Of a stretch of 64,000 bases of DNA, positions 1 to 8,506 are shown piece after piece. Position 1 is the stretch's first letter; each line of letters begins with the position of its first letter. The notes beneath the pieces are model-generated. The model was given only the letters and a program-made list of their open reading frames with translations. It had not been told where the DNA came from and did not search any database. Both the position numbers and the translations under genes were made by a program. Origin of the DNA: Promineifilum sp. (GTDB lineage: Bacteria > Chloroflexota > Anaerolineae > Promineifilales > Promineifilaceae); NCBI GenBank assembly GCA_017983515.1, contig JAGOBF010000011.1:1-64000 (forward strand). Reading direction: 5' to 3'.

Positions 1-524
1 ATACTGTAGACCTTACCTTTACCCTTGTCGGCTCGAAAGCGCAGCCGCGCATCACTCACCGGCTCGGTAAAGCCCGTGGTCGTGAAAGTCACCGTAAACT
101 CCTGCCCCGACTGGGTGACGTTAAAGTTCTGCGGCTTGATGCCGTAGTTTGTGTAAGGGGAGGATTGCCTAAGCAACGTCACCTGCAAGTCCTGGCCCTT
201 GTTCGATTGGGCCCAGAACTTCAGCTCATAGGTCGTGTCCGGCTGCAACACGATGTTGTTCTGCAACAGTTGAGCGCGGCCCGAAACCTTGGTTGTGGTC
301 ATCTGCCCCGCCGCGCCGTCCTGCGCCGGCGAGCCGGTCGCCAGACTGCACTGCTTGCAGGCCCAGCCATTTGTGCCGTTCTCAAAGTCGCCATTCACGA
401 CCACGGTCTCCCCGGCCGCCCACAGACCCGCCGGCGCGACAAATGCCAGCAGGGCCATGACGCCGGCCAGCAGCGCCACTCCCATTACTCTCCACCCATT
501 CCTTGACAATACGTTCATTTCCAT
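1..524 (-). CDS. Secreted carbohydrate-binding-like protein, 3' part cut by window edge
   Basis: The reverse strand reads open from an ATG at 524 (alternative ATG at 518) to the left edge, giving 174 residues with no stop. An AG-rich RBS (GGGAGAG) lies just upstream. Residues about 10-38 form a hydrophobic signal segment. Residues from about 43 begin NGDFENGTNGW and continue as a jelly-roll domain of the CBM4/9 type found in secreted glycan-binding proteins. Over this stretch it is clearly paralogous to the next gene upstream (569-1642), including a CKQCSL/CKLCAL cysteine pair, so the two look like a tandem duplication. Its C-terminus lies outside the window, so whether it carries the same C-terminal domain as its neighbours is unknown. 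The ligand is not predictable. Confidence 0.75.
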   Translation of the reverse strand, partial: MEMNVLSRNGWRVMGVALLAGVMALLAFVAPAGLWAAGETVVVNGDFENGTNGWACKQCSLATGSPAQDGAAGQMTTTKVSGRAQLLQNNIVLQPDTTYELKFWAQSNKGQDLQVTLLRQSSPYTNYGIKPQNFNVTQSGQEFTVTFTTTGFTEPVSDARLRFRADKGKGKVYS

Positions 525-568
525 TGCTCTCCCGATAAAAAGCCTAGCGGCCGCGCGAAGCGCCCGCC

Positions 569-1642
569 CTACGGATAGTTCTGCCAGCCGGAGAAGACTG
601 ACCCGGCCGGAACCAATACAACCTGGAACCGAAGATTCATCGGATACCAGTCATTAGGATCGTTGCCGCCCCAGTTGCTGCTGGTCTTGTCGCTGACCGG
701 GTCGTTCTGGGCATCGCGTACGGAGAAGCCCATCTTTTTGCGCGGTGTGCTCCAATCGATTTCCTGGCCGTTCTTTTTCCACATCTCGTGCAAGCCGAAC
801 TGCCAGGTCTCTTCCGTACCGGCCACGCCGGCCACGTCATACCCCTTGCAATTCTCGCGAGTGCCTTGCCAGAAGCAGAAACCGAGTTTCATGCCCGGCT
901 GATCCTGGGGGATACTGTAAATGCGGGCGCGGAAGTAAAGCTGACCATCGGCGTAATTCACCGGCGATTCCCAATTCTGCCCCAAATATTGCGAGGTTTT
1001 ATCCATGGCAAAGCCGCCCTCGTCCACCGTAATGGGCTTGTTCCAGTCATAGATGAGCTGTTCGTCCCCCGGTGGTGGCGGCGGCGGTGAATCGGTCGGA
1101 ATCAGGCTGATGGAATCGATGCTGTACTGATGTCCTTTACCCTTGTCCGCCTGGAACCGCAACCGCGCATCGTTGGCAGTGCCGCTGAAACCGGTCGTCG
1201 TGAAGGTATGGGTAAACATCTGCCCGTTGGCGGTCAGATTAAAAGCCTGATTCTTGAGTCCATAATTGGCGCGCGGGGCTACCTGTTGATAAAGGGTTAG
1301 CCGTAAGTCCGCACCATCGGCCGAGCGCGCCCAGAAGCGCAACTCGTAGGTCGTGTTGGGCTGCAAGCTGATATTGCTCTGGAACAACTGGGCACGACCG
1401 GATTTCTTCGTCGTCGTCAGTTGCCCGGCCGCGCCGCTGTCGGCCGGGCTGCCCGTCGTCAGCGCGCACAACTTGCACGTCCAGCCGTTTGTGCCGCTTT
1501 CGAAATCGCCGTTGGCGAGGGCGTTAGCACCGTCGGCCCGCAAGCCGGCCGGCGCGCCAAAGGCCAGCGCGACCAGCGCCCCCAGAGCCAGCGTCAGGGC
1601 GACGACACGCATCCACTTTGTCGGCATTCCATTTACATTCAT
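569..1642 (-). CDS. Secreted two-domain protein: CBM-like domain plus unassigned C-terminal domain
   Basis: A 357-residue exported protein. The ATG at 1642 is chosen because AGGAG lies 6 nt upstream; a TTG two codons earlier is also possible. A signal peptide spans about residues 10-37. A CBM4/9-like jelly-roll domain (NGDFESGTNGW start) covers about 41-183. A polyproline linker (PPPPPPG) follows, then an approximately 165-residue C-terminal domain beginning LIYDWNKPIT, with conserved FRARI, LGFCFWQG, a second cysteine, WYPMNLRF and FSGWQNY. The same C-terminal domain ends the next gene (1962-3038). I do not recognise it as a named family; its strand-rich pattern with two conserved cysteines suggests an extracellular beta fold. 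The protein probably works at the cell surface or in the medium. Confidence 0.75.
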   Translation of the reverse strand: MNVNGMPTKWMRVVALTLALGALVALAFGAPAGLRADGANALANGDFESGTNGWTCKLCALTTGSPADSGAAGQLTTTKKSGRAQLFQSNISLQPNTTYELRFWARSADGADLRLTLYQQVAPRANYGLKNQAFNLTANGQMFTHTFTTTGFSGTANDARLRFQADKGKGHQYSIDSISLIPTDSPPPPPPGDEQLIYDWNKPITVDEGGFAMDKTSQYLGQNWESPVNYADGQLYFRARIYSIPQDQPGMKLGFCFWQGTRENCKGYDVAGVAGTEETWQFGLHEMWKKNGQEIDWSTPRKKMGFSVRDAQNDPVSDKTSSNWGGNDPNDWYPMNLRFQVVLVPAGSVFSGWQNYP

Positions 1643-1961
1643 AAACAACTCCTGCGATAGTTTGGTTTCCGTTGCAGATGACCACCCGCCCCATAATCAT
1701 ACGAGCAGGCAAGCTCCAGTGTGCCCAGGGCTATCACTACAAGCTCCCCTTGACCCGGCGTTGACAGGACTGTATCGTCTCCAACGGCTAACGGTCACAA
1801 CGTCGTGGCCGTTCGGAGGCGTGGTCAAGCGCCCCCTCTCCGTGAAGGTACCTCATCTATAAAGTGTACCGAACAAGCGTTAACAGCAGCGTGAATAGTG
1901 CGTTGTGATCCGGTGAGAGACGTGGTTAATTAGTCCCATGACGAGGAATGAATCATCCGAA
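1643..1961. other. Intergenic region, no gene seen
   Basis: This gap of about 320 bp separates two minus-strand surface-protein genes. It must contain the promoter of the 569-1642 gene. I found no convincing -35/-10 pair, riboswitch or coding fragment in it. Confidence 0.4.
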
Positions 1962-3038
1962 TCAGGGTAAATTATCGATGTAATTATCCCAGCCGGAGAA
2001 ACCTGCCCCTTTTTCGACCACAACGACGGTCAACCGCAAGTTGAGCGGATACCAATCCAGCGGTTTCTCCCCAGCCCAATTCCCGCCCTGCTTGTCGCTG
2101 ACCGGATTATTACTTCCATTACGCACGGCAAATCCGTTGCGGCGGCGAGGCTGAGTCCAGTCGACCGCCAAGCCATCCACCTTGAACAGGTCCTTGACCG
2201 GCCGGGACCAATAGACCACCGTCCCGGTCTGGCCCGGCACATCCGCGCCGGCGCAATTCTCGGCATCTCCTTGCCAAAAACAGAATCCCAATCGCATATC
2301 TTTTTGAGCAACAGGCTGGCTGCGAATCTGAGCCCGAAAATAGAGTGTCCCCTCGGCAAAGTTGATCGGCTTGGTCCAGTCGCCGTTGGCTATAGGCGGA
2401 ATGTCCACGGCAAAGCCGCTCTCCGCCAGGGTGACGGGCTTGTTCCAGTCAAAGACCAAAAGCTCGTCGCCGGGCGGCAGGGTCGGCGTCACGGTCGGCG
2501 TGGCCGTCGCGGTGGCGGTAGAGGTGGCCGTGGCGGTAGACGTGGCTGTGGCGGTAGAGGTGGAGGTTGAGGTGGGGGTCGCCGTTGCCGTAGGCGTGGC
2601 CGTCGATGTTTCTTCCAGGTTGACCGTGGCTGTCCCGGTCGGGGTGGTCGTCGCGGTGGCCGTAACTGTGGGGGTGCTGGTGCCTGTGGTCGTGGGGCTA
2701 GGGGTTACGGTCGGCGTCAGTGTTGGCGTAATCGAGACGGTTGGCGTCAGAACCGGCGTGGCGGAGGGAGTCGCCGTGGACGTGGCGCTGGGCGTCGTAG
2801 TGACCTCCATCGTCATGGTGACAGTTGGCGATTGCTCGGCCGTCGCCGTCGGGGTGCTGGCCGTCCCGCCCATGTCGGCCAGCAACAGCGGCACATAGGC
2901 ACTCAGAAACGACTCTTCGGCCGCCGAGCGCCCTTCCGCGCGCAAGGCCATCGCTAAAAATAGCACAATCCCGCCGCCAAAGAGGAGGGCAGTCATGATG
3001 ATTGCGCGCGTGGTGACGGATATCGTTCGGTTTTGCAT
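1962..3038 (-). CDS. Signal-anchored protein with Thr-rich linker and the same unassigned C-terminal domain
   Basis: A 358-residue protein. The ATG at 3038 sits about 9 nt from a GGGGAG motif, better spaced than the ATG at 3044. A membrane-spanning signal anchor (about residues 10-32) is followed by about 130 residues of low-complexity Thr/Ala/Pro/Ser repeats such as TATATSTAT, a typical extended cell-wall or stalk linker. The C-terminal 165 residues match the end of the neighbouring 569-1642 protein (FDWNKPVTL, LGFCFWQG, WYPLNLRL, FSGWDNY). The linker explains the strongly biased DNA between about 2480 and 2850. It probably displays the C-terminal domain away from the membrane. Its function is unknown. 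Confidence 0.75.
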   Translation of the reverse strand: MQNRTISVTTRAIIMTALLFGGGIVLFLAMALRAEGRSAAEESFLSAYVPLLLADMGGTASTPTATAEQSPTVTMTMEVTTTPSATSTATPSATPVLTPTVSITPTLTPTVTPSPTTTGTSTPTVTATATTTPTGTATVNLEETSTATPTATATPTSTSTSTATATSTATATSTATATATPTVTPTLPPGDELLVFDWNKPVTLAESGFAVDIPPIANGDWTKPINFAEGTLYFRAQIRSQPVAQKDMRLGFCFWQGDAENCAGADVPGQTGTVVYWSRPVKDLFKVDGLAVDWTQPRRRNGFAVRNGSNNPVSDKQGGNWAGEKPLDWYPLNLRLTVVVVEKGAGFSGWDNYIDNLP

Positions 3039-3279
3039 GGGCATCCTCTCCCCCGAAATTCACTCCCCCAGCGGGAAGCCTGACTATTGTAACGCCCCCC
3101 GTCAATACGAAGGACGATTCTTGTATTTTTCTCATTGAGCGTGCGAGTCGCCTTTTGGACTATCCCATGTACCATAGTGAGTGAACGCGCGTTTCGCTGC
3201 GAAGTCGTGCCGCTCTATGCAACTTGCCCCCGGCCGAGGCGTATAGAGAATAAGTTATCCTGTGCGGAGAGATTGGATC

Positions 3280-3681
3280 ATGAGTGAAAAAGAGACCCTG
3301 AAAATTACCCTGGAGGACCTGGCCGAGGAAAGCCCGCCGGCGGCGATACCCGAACGTAGCAAATTACGCGACGGTGCGGCCGATCTGGGCCACAAGGTCA
3401 GTGATACCGTCAAAGGCTCCGCGGCCCGCATGGCGACCAAAATCGCCGACACCACCACTGAGGCGACCAGCCGCAGCGCCGAGGCCGTGCGCGACAAAGT
3501 CGGCGAGGCAATTCAGGCCCAGTCGAAGGCCACGGTCGATGCCGTGGAGGCGCGACTGCGCGAAATCGACTGGAAAGACGAAGCCCAGAAAGGGGCCGAG
3601 GGCGGTTTGCGCTGGCTCAGCCAACGATTGGAAGCCCTGGCCGAGAAATTGCGGGACGAAGAGAAAAAGCCCGACCCGTAA
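3280..3681 (+). CDS. Small Ala-rich helical protein, paralogue of the 41468-41932 gene
   Basis: A 133-residue hydrophilic protein. The ATG at 3280 follows GGAGAG at about 8 nt; an upstream in-frame GTG at 3262 would overlap that RBS. The central part is rich in Ala, Lys, Glu and Thr with a repeating helical pattern like LEA or YtxH-type stress proteins. The end carries GGLRWLSQRLEALAEKL. A similar tail (GGLRWLSTELEKLA) closes the protein at 41468-41932, so the two form a small family in this genome. There is no signal peptide or membrane segment. A stress or membrane-associated role is only a guess. Confidence 0.65.
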   Translation: MSEKETLKITLEDLAEESPPAAIPERSKLRDGAADLGHKVSDTVKGSAARMATKIADTTTEATSRSAEAVRDKVGEAIQAQSKATVDAVEARLREIDWKDEAQKGAEGGLRWLSQRLEALAEKLRDEEKKPDP

Positions 3682-3701
3682 TCAGTCCGTTTGTCTCGTG
3701 A

Positions 3702-4766
3702 TCAGTGAGACGAACGCTCGTTTGCCAGATAGGCCTCCAGAGCCTCGATCTTCGCCGGCAGCGCTATGGGCTGCTCAGCCTGTTCCACGGCCGTGCCCGG
3801 GTCCTTCAGCCCGTGGCCGGTCAGCACGACGACGGCCGTCTTGCCCGCTGCATCGATCTCCCCCCGCTCGATCTGCTGCTTAAGCGCCGCCAATCCGGTG
3901 GCCGACGCCGGCTCCACAAACACCCCCTCGATCCGGGCCAGCATGCGCCAGGACGCCAGAATATCCTCATCGCTGACGGCGGTGATGATGCCGCCCGACT
4001 CATCCAGCGCCTCGACGGCCTGCCGCCAGCGCGCCGGATTGCCGATGCGAATAGCCGTAGCCAGCGTTTCCGGCTTGTCCACGACATGGCCAAGTACGAT
4101 GGGCGCGGCCCCGGCCGCCTGCCCGCCCAGCAGTTGCGGCAAGCCCCGGCCGTACTGCTTGTAGCCCAGCCAGTAGGCGCTGATGTTACCCGCATTGCCC
4201 ACCGGCAGGCAGTGCCAGTCCGGTGCGCGGCCGCCCAGTTGATCGACGATCTCGAACGCGCCGGTTTTTTGTCCCTCCAACCGCCAGGGGTTGACGGAAT
4301 TGACCAGAGCAATCGGCCGGCGCTCGGTGATCTCGCGCACTATGCGCAGCCCATCGTCGAACGAGCCGTCGATGCTGATGACTTCCGCGCCATAGGCCAG
4401 ACTGGCGGCCAGCTTGCCCAGGGCGATTTTGCCCTGCGGCACGAGCACGAGGCAGCGTAGCCCGGCCCGCGCGGCATAGGCGGCGGCGCTGGCGGCCGTG
4501 TTACCGGTGCTGGCGCAGATGACCGTCTCGGCCCCTTCGCGCACGGCCTGGGTGATAGCCGCGGTCATGCCCCGATCCTTGAAAGAACCGGTAGGATTCA
4601 ACCCTTCATACTTGAGAAACAGCCGCAACCCCAGTCCAGGGGCAATTGTTTCGGCCAGCCGGGGCGCGTGGATGAGCGGCGTGTTCCCCTCGTTGAGGGT
4701 GATGACGGAGGTGTTGTCGTCAAAGGGCAAGTAAGATCGATAGGCTTCGATGACGCCGGGCCACAT
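3702..4766 (-). CDS. thrC: Threonine synthase
   Basis: A 354-residue PLP enzyme converting O-phosphohomoserine to threonine and phosphate in the cytoplasm. The ATG at 4766 is preceded by AAGGAG at 8 nt and starts MWPGVIEAYRSYLP, the usual short thrC N-terminus; the reading frame stays open further upstream without homology. NEGNTPLI is followed by the PLP lysine in GSFKDRGM (about K63). The phosphate-binding loop shows as GNAGNISAYW, and CASTGNTAASAAAYAARAG is the nucleotide-fold segment. Length fits the short threonine synthase class. It converges on the small gene ending at 3681. Confidence 0.93.
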   Translation of the reverse strand: MWPGVIEAYRSYLPFDDNTSVITLNEGNTPLIHAPRLAETIAPGLGLRLFLKYEGLNPTGSFKDRGMTAAITQAVREGAETVICASTGNTAASAAAYAARAGLRCLVLVPQGKIALGKLAASLAYGAEVISIDGSFDDGLRIVREITERRPIALVNSVNPWRLEGQKTGAFEIVDQLGGRAPDWHCLPVGNAGNISAYWLGYKQYGRGLPQLLGGQAAGAAPIVLGHVVDKPETLATAIRIGNPARWRQAVEALDESGGIITAVSDEDILASWRMLARIEGVFVEPASATGLAALKQQIERGEIDAAGKTAVVVLTGHGLKDPGTAVEQAEQPIALPAKIEALEAYLANERSSH

Positions 4767-4831
4767 GGGGCTGACTCCTTGTGTGGATAGTGGACGGTGA
4801 TCAGTAGACCGCGGTCGTGCCGAATAGCGGC

Positions 4832-5818
4832 TCACTCTCCGGGAATAGTGATGGCTTGTCCGGGATAGATGACGTATGGGAGGTTCAGGCCATTGGCTTC
4901 GGCCAGCGCGACCAGGCTTTGGCCGTACTGCCGGGCGATGCCGGTCAATGTATCCCCCCGCCGGACCTGATGTGTAAACGTATGCGTCGGGCCGGGAACG
5001 TCGGCCGGTATCTTGAGCACCCGTCCGGCATAGATCTGATTGGGGGCCGACAGCCCATTGGCCTCCGCTACCTGCTCCCAACTGACGCCATAGCGGCCGG
5101 CGATGTCGAACAGGGTATCACCGGCGGTAACGGTGTGGGTATCATCGACAGCGGGGGAAATGGTGACGGGCAGCAGGCCGCCGTCGACGGCCTCAGGCTG
5201 CCCGGCAGAGTCTCCGAGAGGAGCAGGCGAGGGTGGAAGCGCGGCCTCGGCCACAGTACCGCCCGCTTGGGCCTCGACCGTCGGCGTCGGCGCGGGCGGA
5301 ATGCGCAATTCCTGCCCCACGGTGATGGCATCGGCATTGGCGAGGCCGTTGTATTCGGCAATGGCTACCCATGACAGGCCGTATGTCAAGCCAATCTGGT
5401 AGAGGGTTTCGCCGGACTCCACGACGTGGATGATCTCTCCCGCGTCATTGGAGGCGGCCGCCGGAGTGGGCGATGGCTCCGGTTCAACGGTGGGCTCGGG
5501 CGCTAGCGGCGTCGGCGTAGGCTCGCCGGCGAGCGGCGACCCGGCCGGCTGTGGCGTGGTCGTGGCGGCCAGCGTGGGCGAGGCGGGCGGGAAGGTAGCC
5601 AACGCCTCGGCCGTGGCGTCCAGGCGCGGCGAGGATTCGGTGGTGGCCGTGGCCGTGGGAATGGGAGTCTCCGGGCCGGACTCCACCCCCGCGCCGCCGC
5701 CGACGTCCGGGTCGCTAAAATCGACGCCGGAGTCGACCTCGGCCGGCTCCAACCGGTCGCAGGCAACCATAGACAAAATGACGAGCAAAAGCAGGCTAAC
5801 CAACCAACGCCGGCGCAT
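4832..5818 (-). CDS. Lipoprotein with three LysM domains
   Basis: A 328-residue lipoprotein. The start at 5818 gives MRRRWLVSLLLLVILSMVAC, a clean signal peptide with lipobox LSMVAC; the GGAGG upstream is at a rather long 13 nt. After an acidic, Pro/Thr-rich linker (about 25-120) come three LysM modules, about residues 125-175, 220-265 and 275-325. Each has the form HxVxxGDTLxxIAxxYGxSxxxLAEANGL...IPxGQxLxIP. LysM binds N-acetylglucosamine polymers such as peptidoglycan. No catalytic domain is present, so it is probably a cell-wall adaptor anchored in the membrane. Confidence 0.85.
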   Translation of the reverse strand: MRRRWLVSLLLLVILSMVACDRLEPAEVDSGVDFSDPDVGGGAGVESGPETPIPTATATTESSPRLDATAEALATFPPASPTLAATTTPQPAGSPLAGEPTPTPLAPEPTVEPEPSPTPAAASNDAGEIIHVVESGETLYQIGLTYGLSWVAIAEYNGLANADAITVGQELRIPPAPTPTVEAQAGGTVAEAALPPSPAPLGDSAGQPEAVDGGLLPVTISPAVDDTHTVTAGDTLFDIAGRYGVSWEQVAEANGLSAPNQIYAGRVLKIPADVPGPTHTFTHQVRRGDTLTGIARQYGQSLVALAEANGLNLPYVIYPGQAITIPGE

Positions 5819-5967
5819 GATTAATCCATTACCTCCACGATGCTGGGCAAATAATAACACGCTTTGAGCGGATGGGAGAACGTCGGGCGAATTCCCGGCC
5901 TTTCCCTCTGCACCGGAACTTTCTATCGGTGGGTCGCGTCTCTGCTATAGGCATCCTGAGGAGGAAA

Positions 5968-8406
5968 ATGATGAAGCAGAAAACAGTTTTTACCTTGTTG
6001 ATCGTCTTGCTGAGTATCTTGAGCGTGACCACGGCGCGCGCCCAGGACACACCGCGACCGCGCGTCACGACCGAGCCGGTCATCCCGCCGCCCATTGATG
6101 AACCCGTCACCCCGGCCGTCGACGAACGGCCGATCTGCATCGACTGCCCCATTCCCGTGCCGCCCATCTGGAATATGGAAGGGCTGGAGATCCCCTATCA
6201 GCGCGTGAACGTGACCATCGAGAATCAGGTCGCCACGACGCGCGTCGAGCAGCTTTTCCGCAACCCCAACGAGTGGCTGCTGGAGGGCACCTATTTCTTC
6301 CCCCTGCCGCCCGGCGCGGCCGTGTCGGAGCTGACGATGTGGGTCGACGGAGCGCCCATCGAAGCCAAAATTCTGCCCCAGGAAGAGGCCCGCGCCGTCT
6401 ATGATGCGATTGTGCGCCAGTTGCGCGATCCCGCCCTGCTGGAATACGTCGGCACAGACGCCATACAAGCCAACGTCTTCCCCATCCCGCCCGGCGGCGA
6501 ACGCAAGATCGAGATCGAATATAGCTACCTGCTGACGGCTGAAAACGGCGCATTCCGCTACGTCTACCCGCAGTCGGCCGGGCTTTACACCCAAACACCG
6601 CTCGACGAACAATCGATCCGCGTCGAGCTGTCCTCCAACGAAGCTATCCGCACCCTCTACTCGCCGAGTCATCGCGTGGCCGTCGACCGGCCGGGCGACT
6701 TTAGCGCCACCGTAGGCTATGAGGCCACCGACGTGATCCCCACGGACGACTTCGAGTTGTACTACACCGTGTCGCCGGAAGAGATCGGCCTGACCCTGCT
6801 TAGCTATAAAGAGGCGGGAGAAGATGGATTTTTTCTGCTGCTGGTCGCGCCGGGCATCGAGCCGGGCGAGGTCGTCGCCCGGGACGTGATTCTGGTCATT
6901 GACACCAGCGGCAGCATGGAAGGCGAGAAGATGGCCCAGGCCCAGCAGGCGGCCGGCTACGTGATCGAGCATCTCAATGCCGAGGACCGCTTTGCCCTGG
7001 TAAGCTTCAGCACCGGCGTCAGCCTCTTCGAACCGGAGCTCCTGCCCGCCAACCAGCCGGGCGATTACCGGCAGTACATCGATAGCCTGTCGGCCGTGGG
7101 CGGCACCAATATTAGCGGGGCGTTGCTGGAGGCGGCCAACCTCGTGGACGAGCGGCCAACGACGATTATCTTCCTGACCGACGGGCTGGCGACCGAGGGC
7201 ATCACTGACACGCCGCTGCTGCTGGACAGTGTCGGCGCGGCCCTGCCCGACAACGCGCGCGTCTTCGCCTTCGGCGTCGGCGACGACGTGGACACGGTGT
7301 TGCTTGATACGCTGGCCGGCGAGCAGCGCGGCACAACGACCTACGTCCGGCCGGGGCAGGCCGTCGATGAGGCGGTCAGCGCCTTCTATGCCAAGATCGG
7401 TTCGCCCGTCCTGACCGACATTACCCTCGACATGGGCGATATTCGCGCCGATCAGGTTTACCCTGTTGAATTGCCCGATCTGTTTGCCGGAACGCAGCTG
7501 GTCGTGGCCGGGCGCTATCGCGCTGGCGGCCCTACCACTCTCACCCTGACCGGCGAGGCCAATGGCCGGCCGCAAAGCTTTACGTATGATGACCTGCGGT
7601 TCCGCGACGAAGGTGGCGAAGCCTTCATCCCCCGCCTGTGGGCCACGCGCGCCATCGGCCACTTGATGCAGCAGATTCGCCTGAGTGGAGAGGACGAGGA
7701 ACTGGTGCAGAGCATCGTCAATCTGAGCACACGCTACGGCATCATTACGCCGTACACGAGTTTCCTCATCGAGGAAGATGACATTTTCGCCCAGACCGGC
7801 GGCGCGCCGTCGATGGAAATGGCGAATGAAGCCCTGGAAGCTCCCCTGGAAGCCAGTGGGGCGGCGGCCGTCGACCGGGCCGCGGCCGAGGGCGAGCTGG
7901 CGGCGGCCGAGGCTCCCATGCCTCTGGCAACGATGAACGTCAGCGATGCCGCTGGGCAGACTATTGCCCAGGCACCGGTGCAGACGGCCGGCAGCCGGAC
8001 ATTCTTCCTGCGTGGCGGTGTGTGGGTCGACAGTTCCTATGACGCCGGCGACGAGCCGCAGGTGATCCCCTTCGCTTCCGACGACTACTTCGACCTGTTA
8101 AGCGGCCGTCCGGAACTGGGCCAGGCGCTGGCGCTGGGCGAGGAGATCATCGTCGTCATCGACGGCACAGCCTATCGCATCACCAGCGAGGGCGCGACGG
8201 ATCCGGCGCTCTCCACGCCGGCCGCCGGCGGCACTGTGGCCCCGGTCACGTCCGAAGCGGCCGCGCCTGTGAGCGAATCATCGACGGGAACACCCGCCTC
8301 GGGGACAACCGCCTTCGGTGTGCAACTGTGCGCCTCGGCGCTGATTCTGCCATTGTTGGGCGTCGTCGGCTGGAGTGCCACGCGGCGGCGCAAGAAGCTG
8401 AGGTAG
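5968..8406 (+). CDS. Surface protein with VIT and von Willebrand A domains
   Basis: An 812-residue protein. AGGAGG lies 3 nt before the ATG at 5968 and 6 nt before the ATG at 5971, and either start gives a signal peptide ending near ARAQD. A VIT (vault/inter-alpha-trypsin) domain spans about residues 65-195. A vWA domain follows from about 305 with an intact MIDAS metal site, DTSGSMEG (312-319), as in inter-alpha-trypsin inhibitor heavy chains and bacterial VIT-VWA proteins. The tail has an Ala/Glu-rich stretch, a Thr/Ser/Ala linker, one hydrophobic segment and a basic RRRKK end, which points to C-terminal membrane anchoring. It probably mediates metal-dependent adhesion or protein binding at the cell surface. 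Confidence 0.85.
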   Translation: MMKQKTVFTLLIVLLSILSVTTARAQDTPRPRVTTEPVIPPPIDEPVTPAVDERPICIDCPIPVPPIWNMEGLEIPYQRVNVTIENQVATTRVEQLFRNPNEWLLEGTYFFPLPPGAAVSELTMWVDGAPIEAKILPQEEARAVYDAIVRQLRDPALLEYVGTDAIQANVFPIPPGGERKIEIEYSYLLTAENGAFRYVYPQSAGLYTQTPLDEQSIRVELSSNEAIRTLYSPSHRVAVDRPGDFSATVGYEATDVIPTDDFELYYTVSPEEIGLTLLSYKEAGEDGFFLLLVAPGIEPGEVVARDVILVIDTSGSMEGEKMAQAQQAAGYVIEHLNAEDRFALVSFSTGVSLFEPELLPANQPGDYRQYIDSLSAVGGTNISGALLEAANLVDERPTTIIFLTDGLATEGITDTPLLLDSVGAALPDNARVFAFGVGDDVDTVLLDTLAGEQRGTTTYVRPGQAVDEAVSAFYAKIGSPVLTDITLDMGDIRADQVYPVELPDLFAGTQLVVAGRYRAGGPTTLTLTGEANGRPQSFTYDDLRFRDEGGEAFIPRLWATRAIGHLMQQIRLSGEDEELVQSIVNLSTRYGIITPYTSFLIEEDDIFAQTGGAPSMEMANEALEAPLEASGAAAVDRAAAEGELAAAEAPMPLATMNVSDAAGQTIAQAPVQTAGSRTFFLRGGVWVDSSYDAGDEPQVIPFASDDYFDLLSGRPELGQALALGEEIIVVIDGTAYRITSEGATDPALSTPAAGGTVAPVTSEAAAPVSESSTGTPASGTTAFGVQLCASALILPLLGVVGWSATRRRKKLR

Positions 8407-8430
8407 CGCCGGCCACCCATGAGTTCACAA

Positions 8431-8465
8431 ACAAGGCCTCGCAGGATAATCCTGCGAGGCCTTGT
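8431..8465. terminator. Strong stem-loop between convergent genes
   Basis: A 16-bp perfect inverted repeat (left arm ACAAGGCCTCGCAGGA, loop TAA) lies 24 nt after the VIT-VWA stop and 42 nt before the end of the peptidase gene. The T-tract is interrupted on both sides. Its position suggests it ends transcription from both directions. Confidence 0.7.
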
Positions 8466-8506
8466 TGTTGGTCACAGAGCGATCCGACAGCGGATCGCCG
8501 CAGCGC

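Noticed and set aside
1643..1961. Possible c-di-GMP riboswitch upstream of the secreted CBM protein
   Set aside because: Compared with the consensus, the conserved core words are missing.
2362..2898. Long Val-rich open frame on the plus strand opposite the Thr-rich linker gene
   Set aside because: It is the mirror of low-complexity threonine codons (ACC/GTG bias) on the minus strand; no RBS and no family features.
5923..7662. Minus-strand open frame of 579 codons opposite the VIT-VWA gene
   Set aside because: The plus strand encodes recognisable VIT and vWA domains; the antisense frame is a GC-codon-bias shadow.
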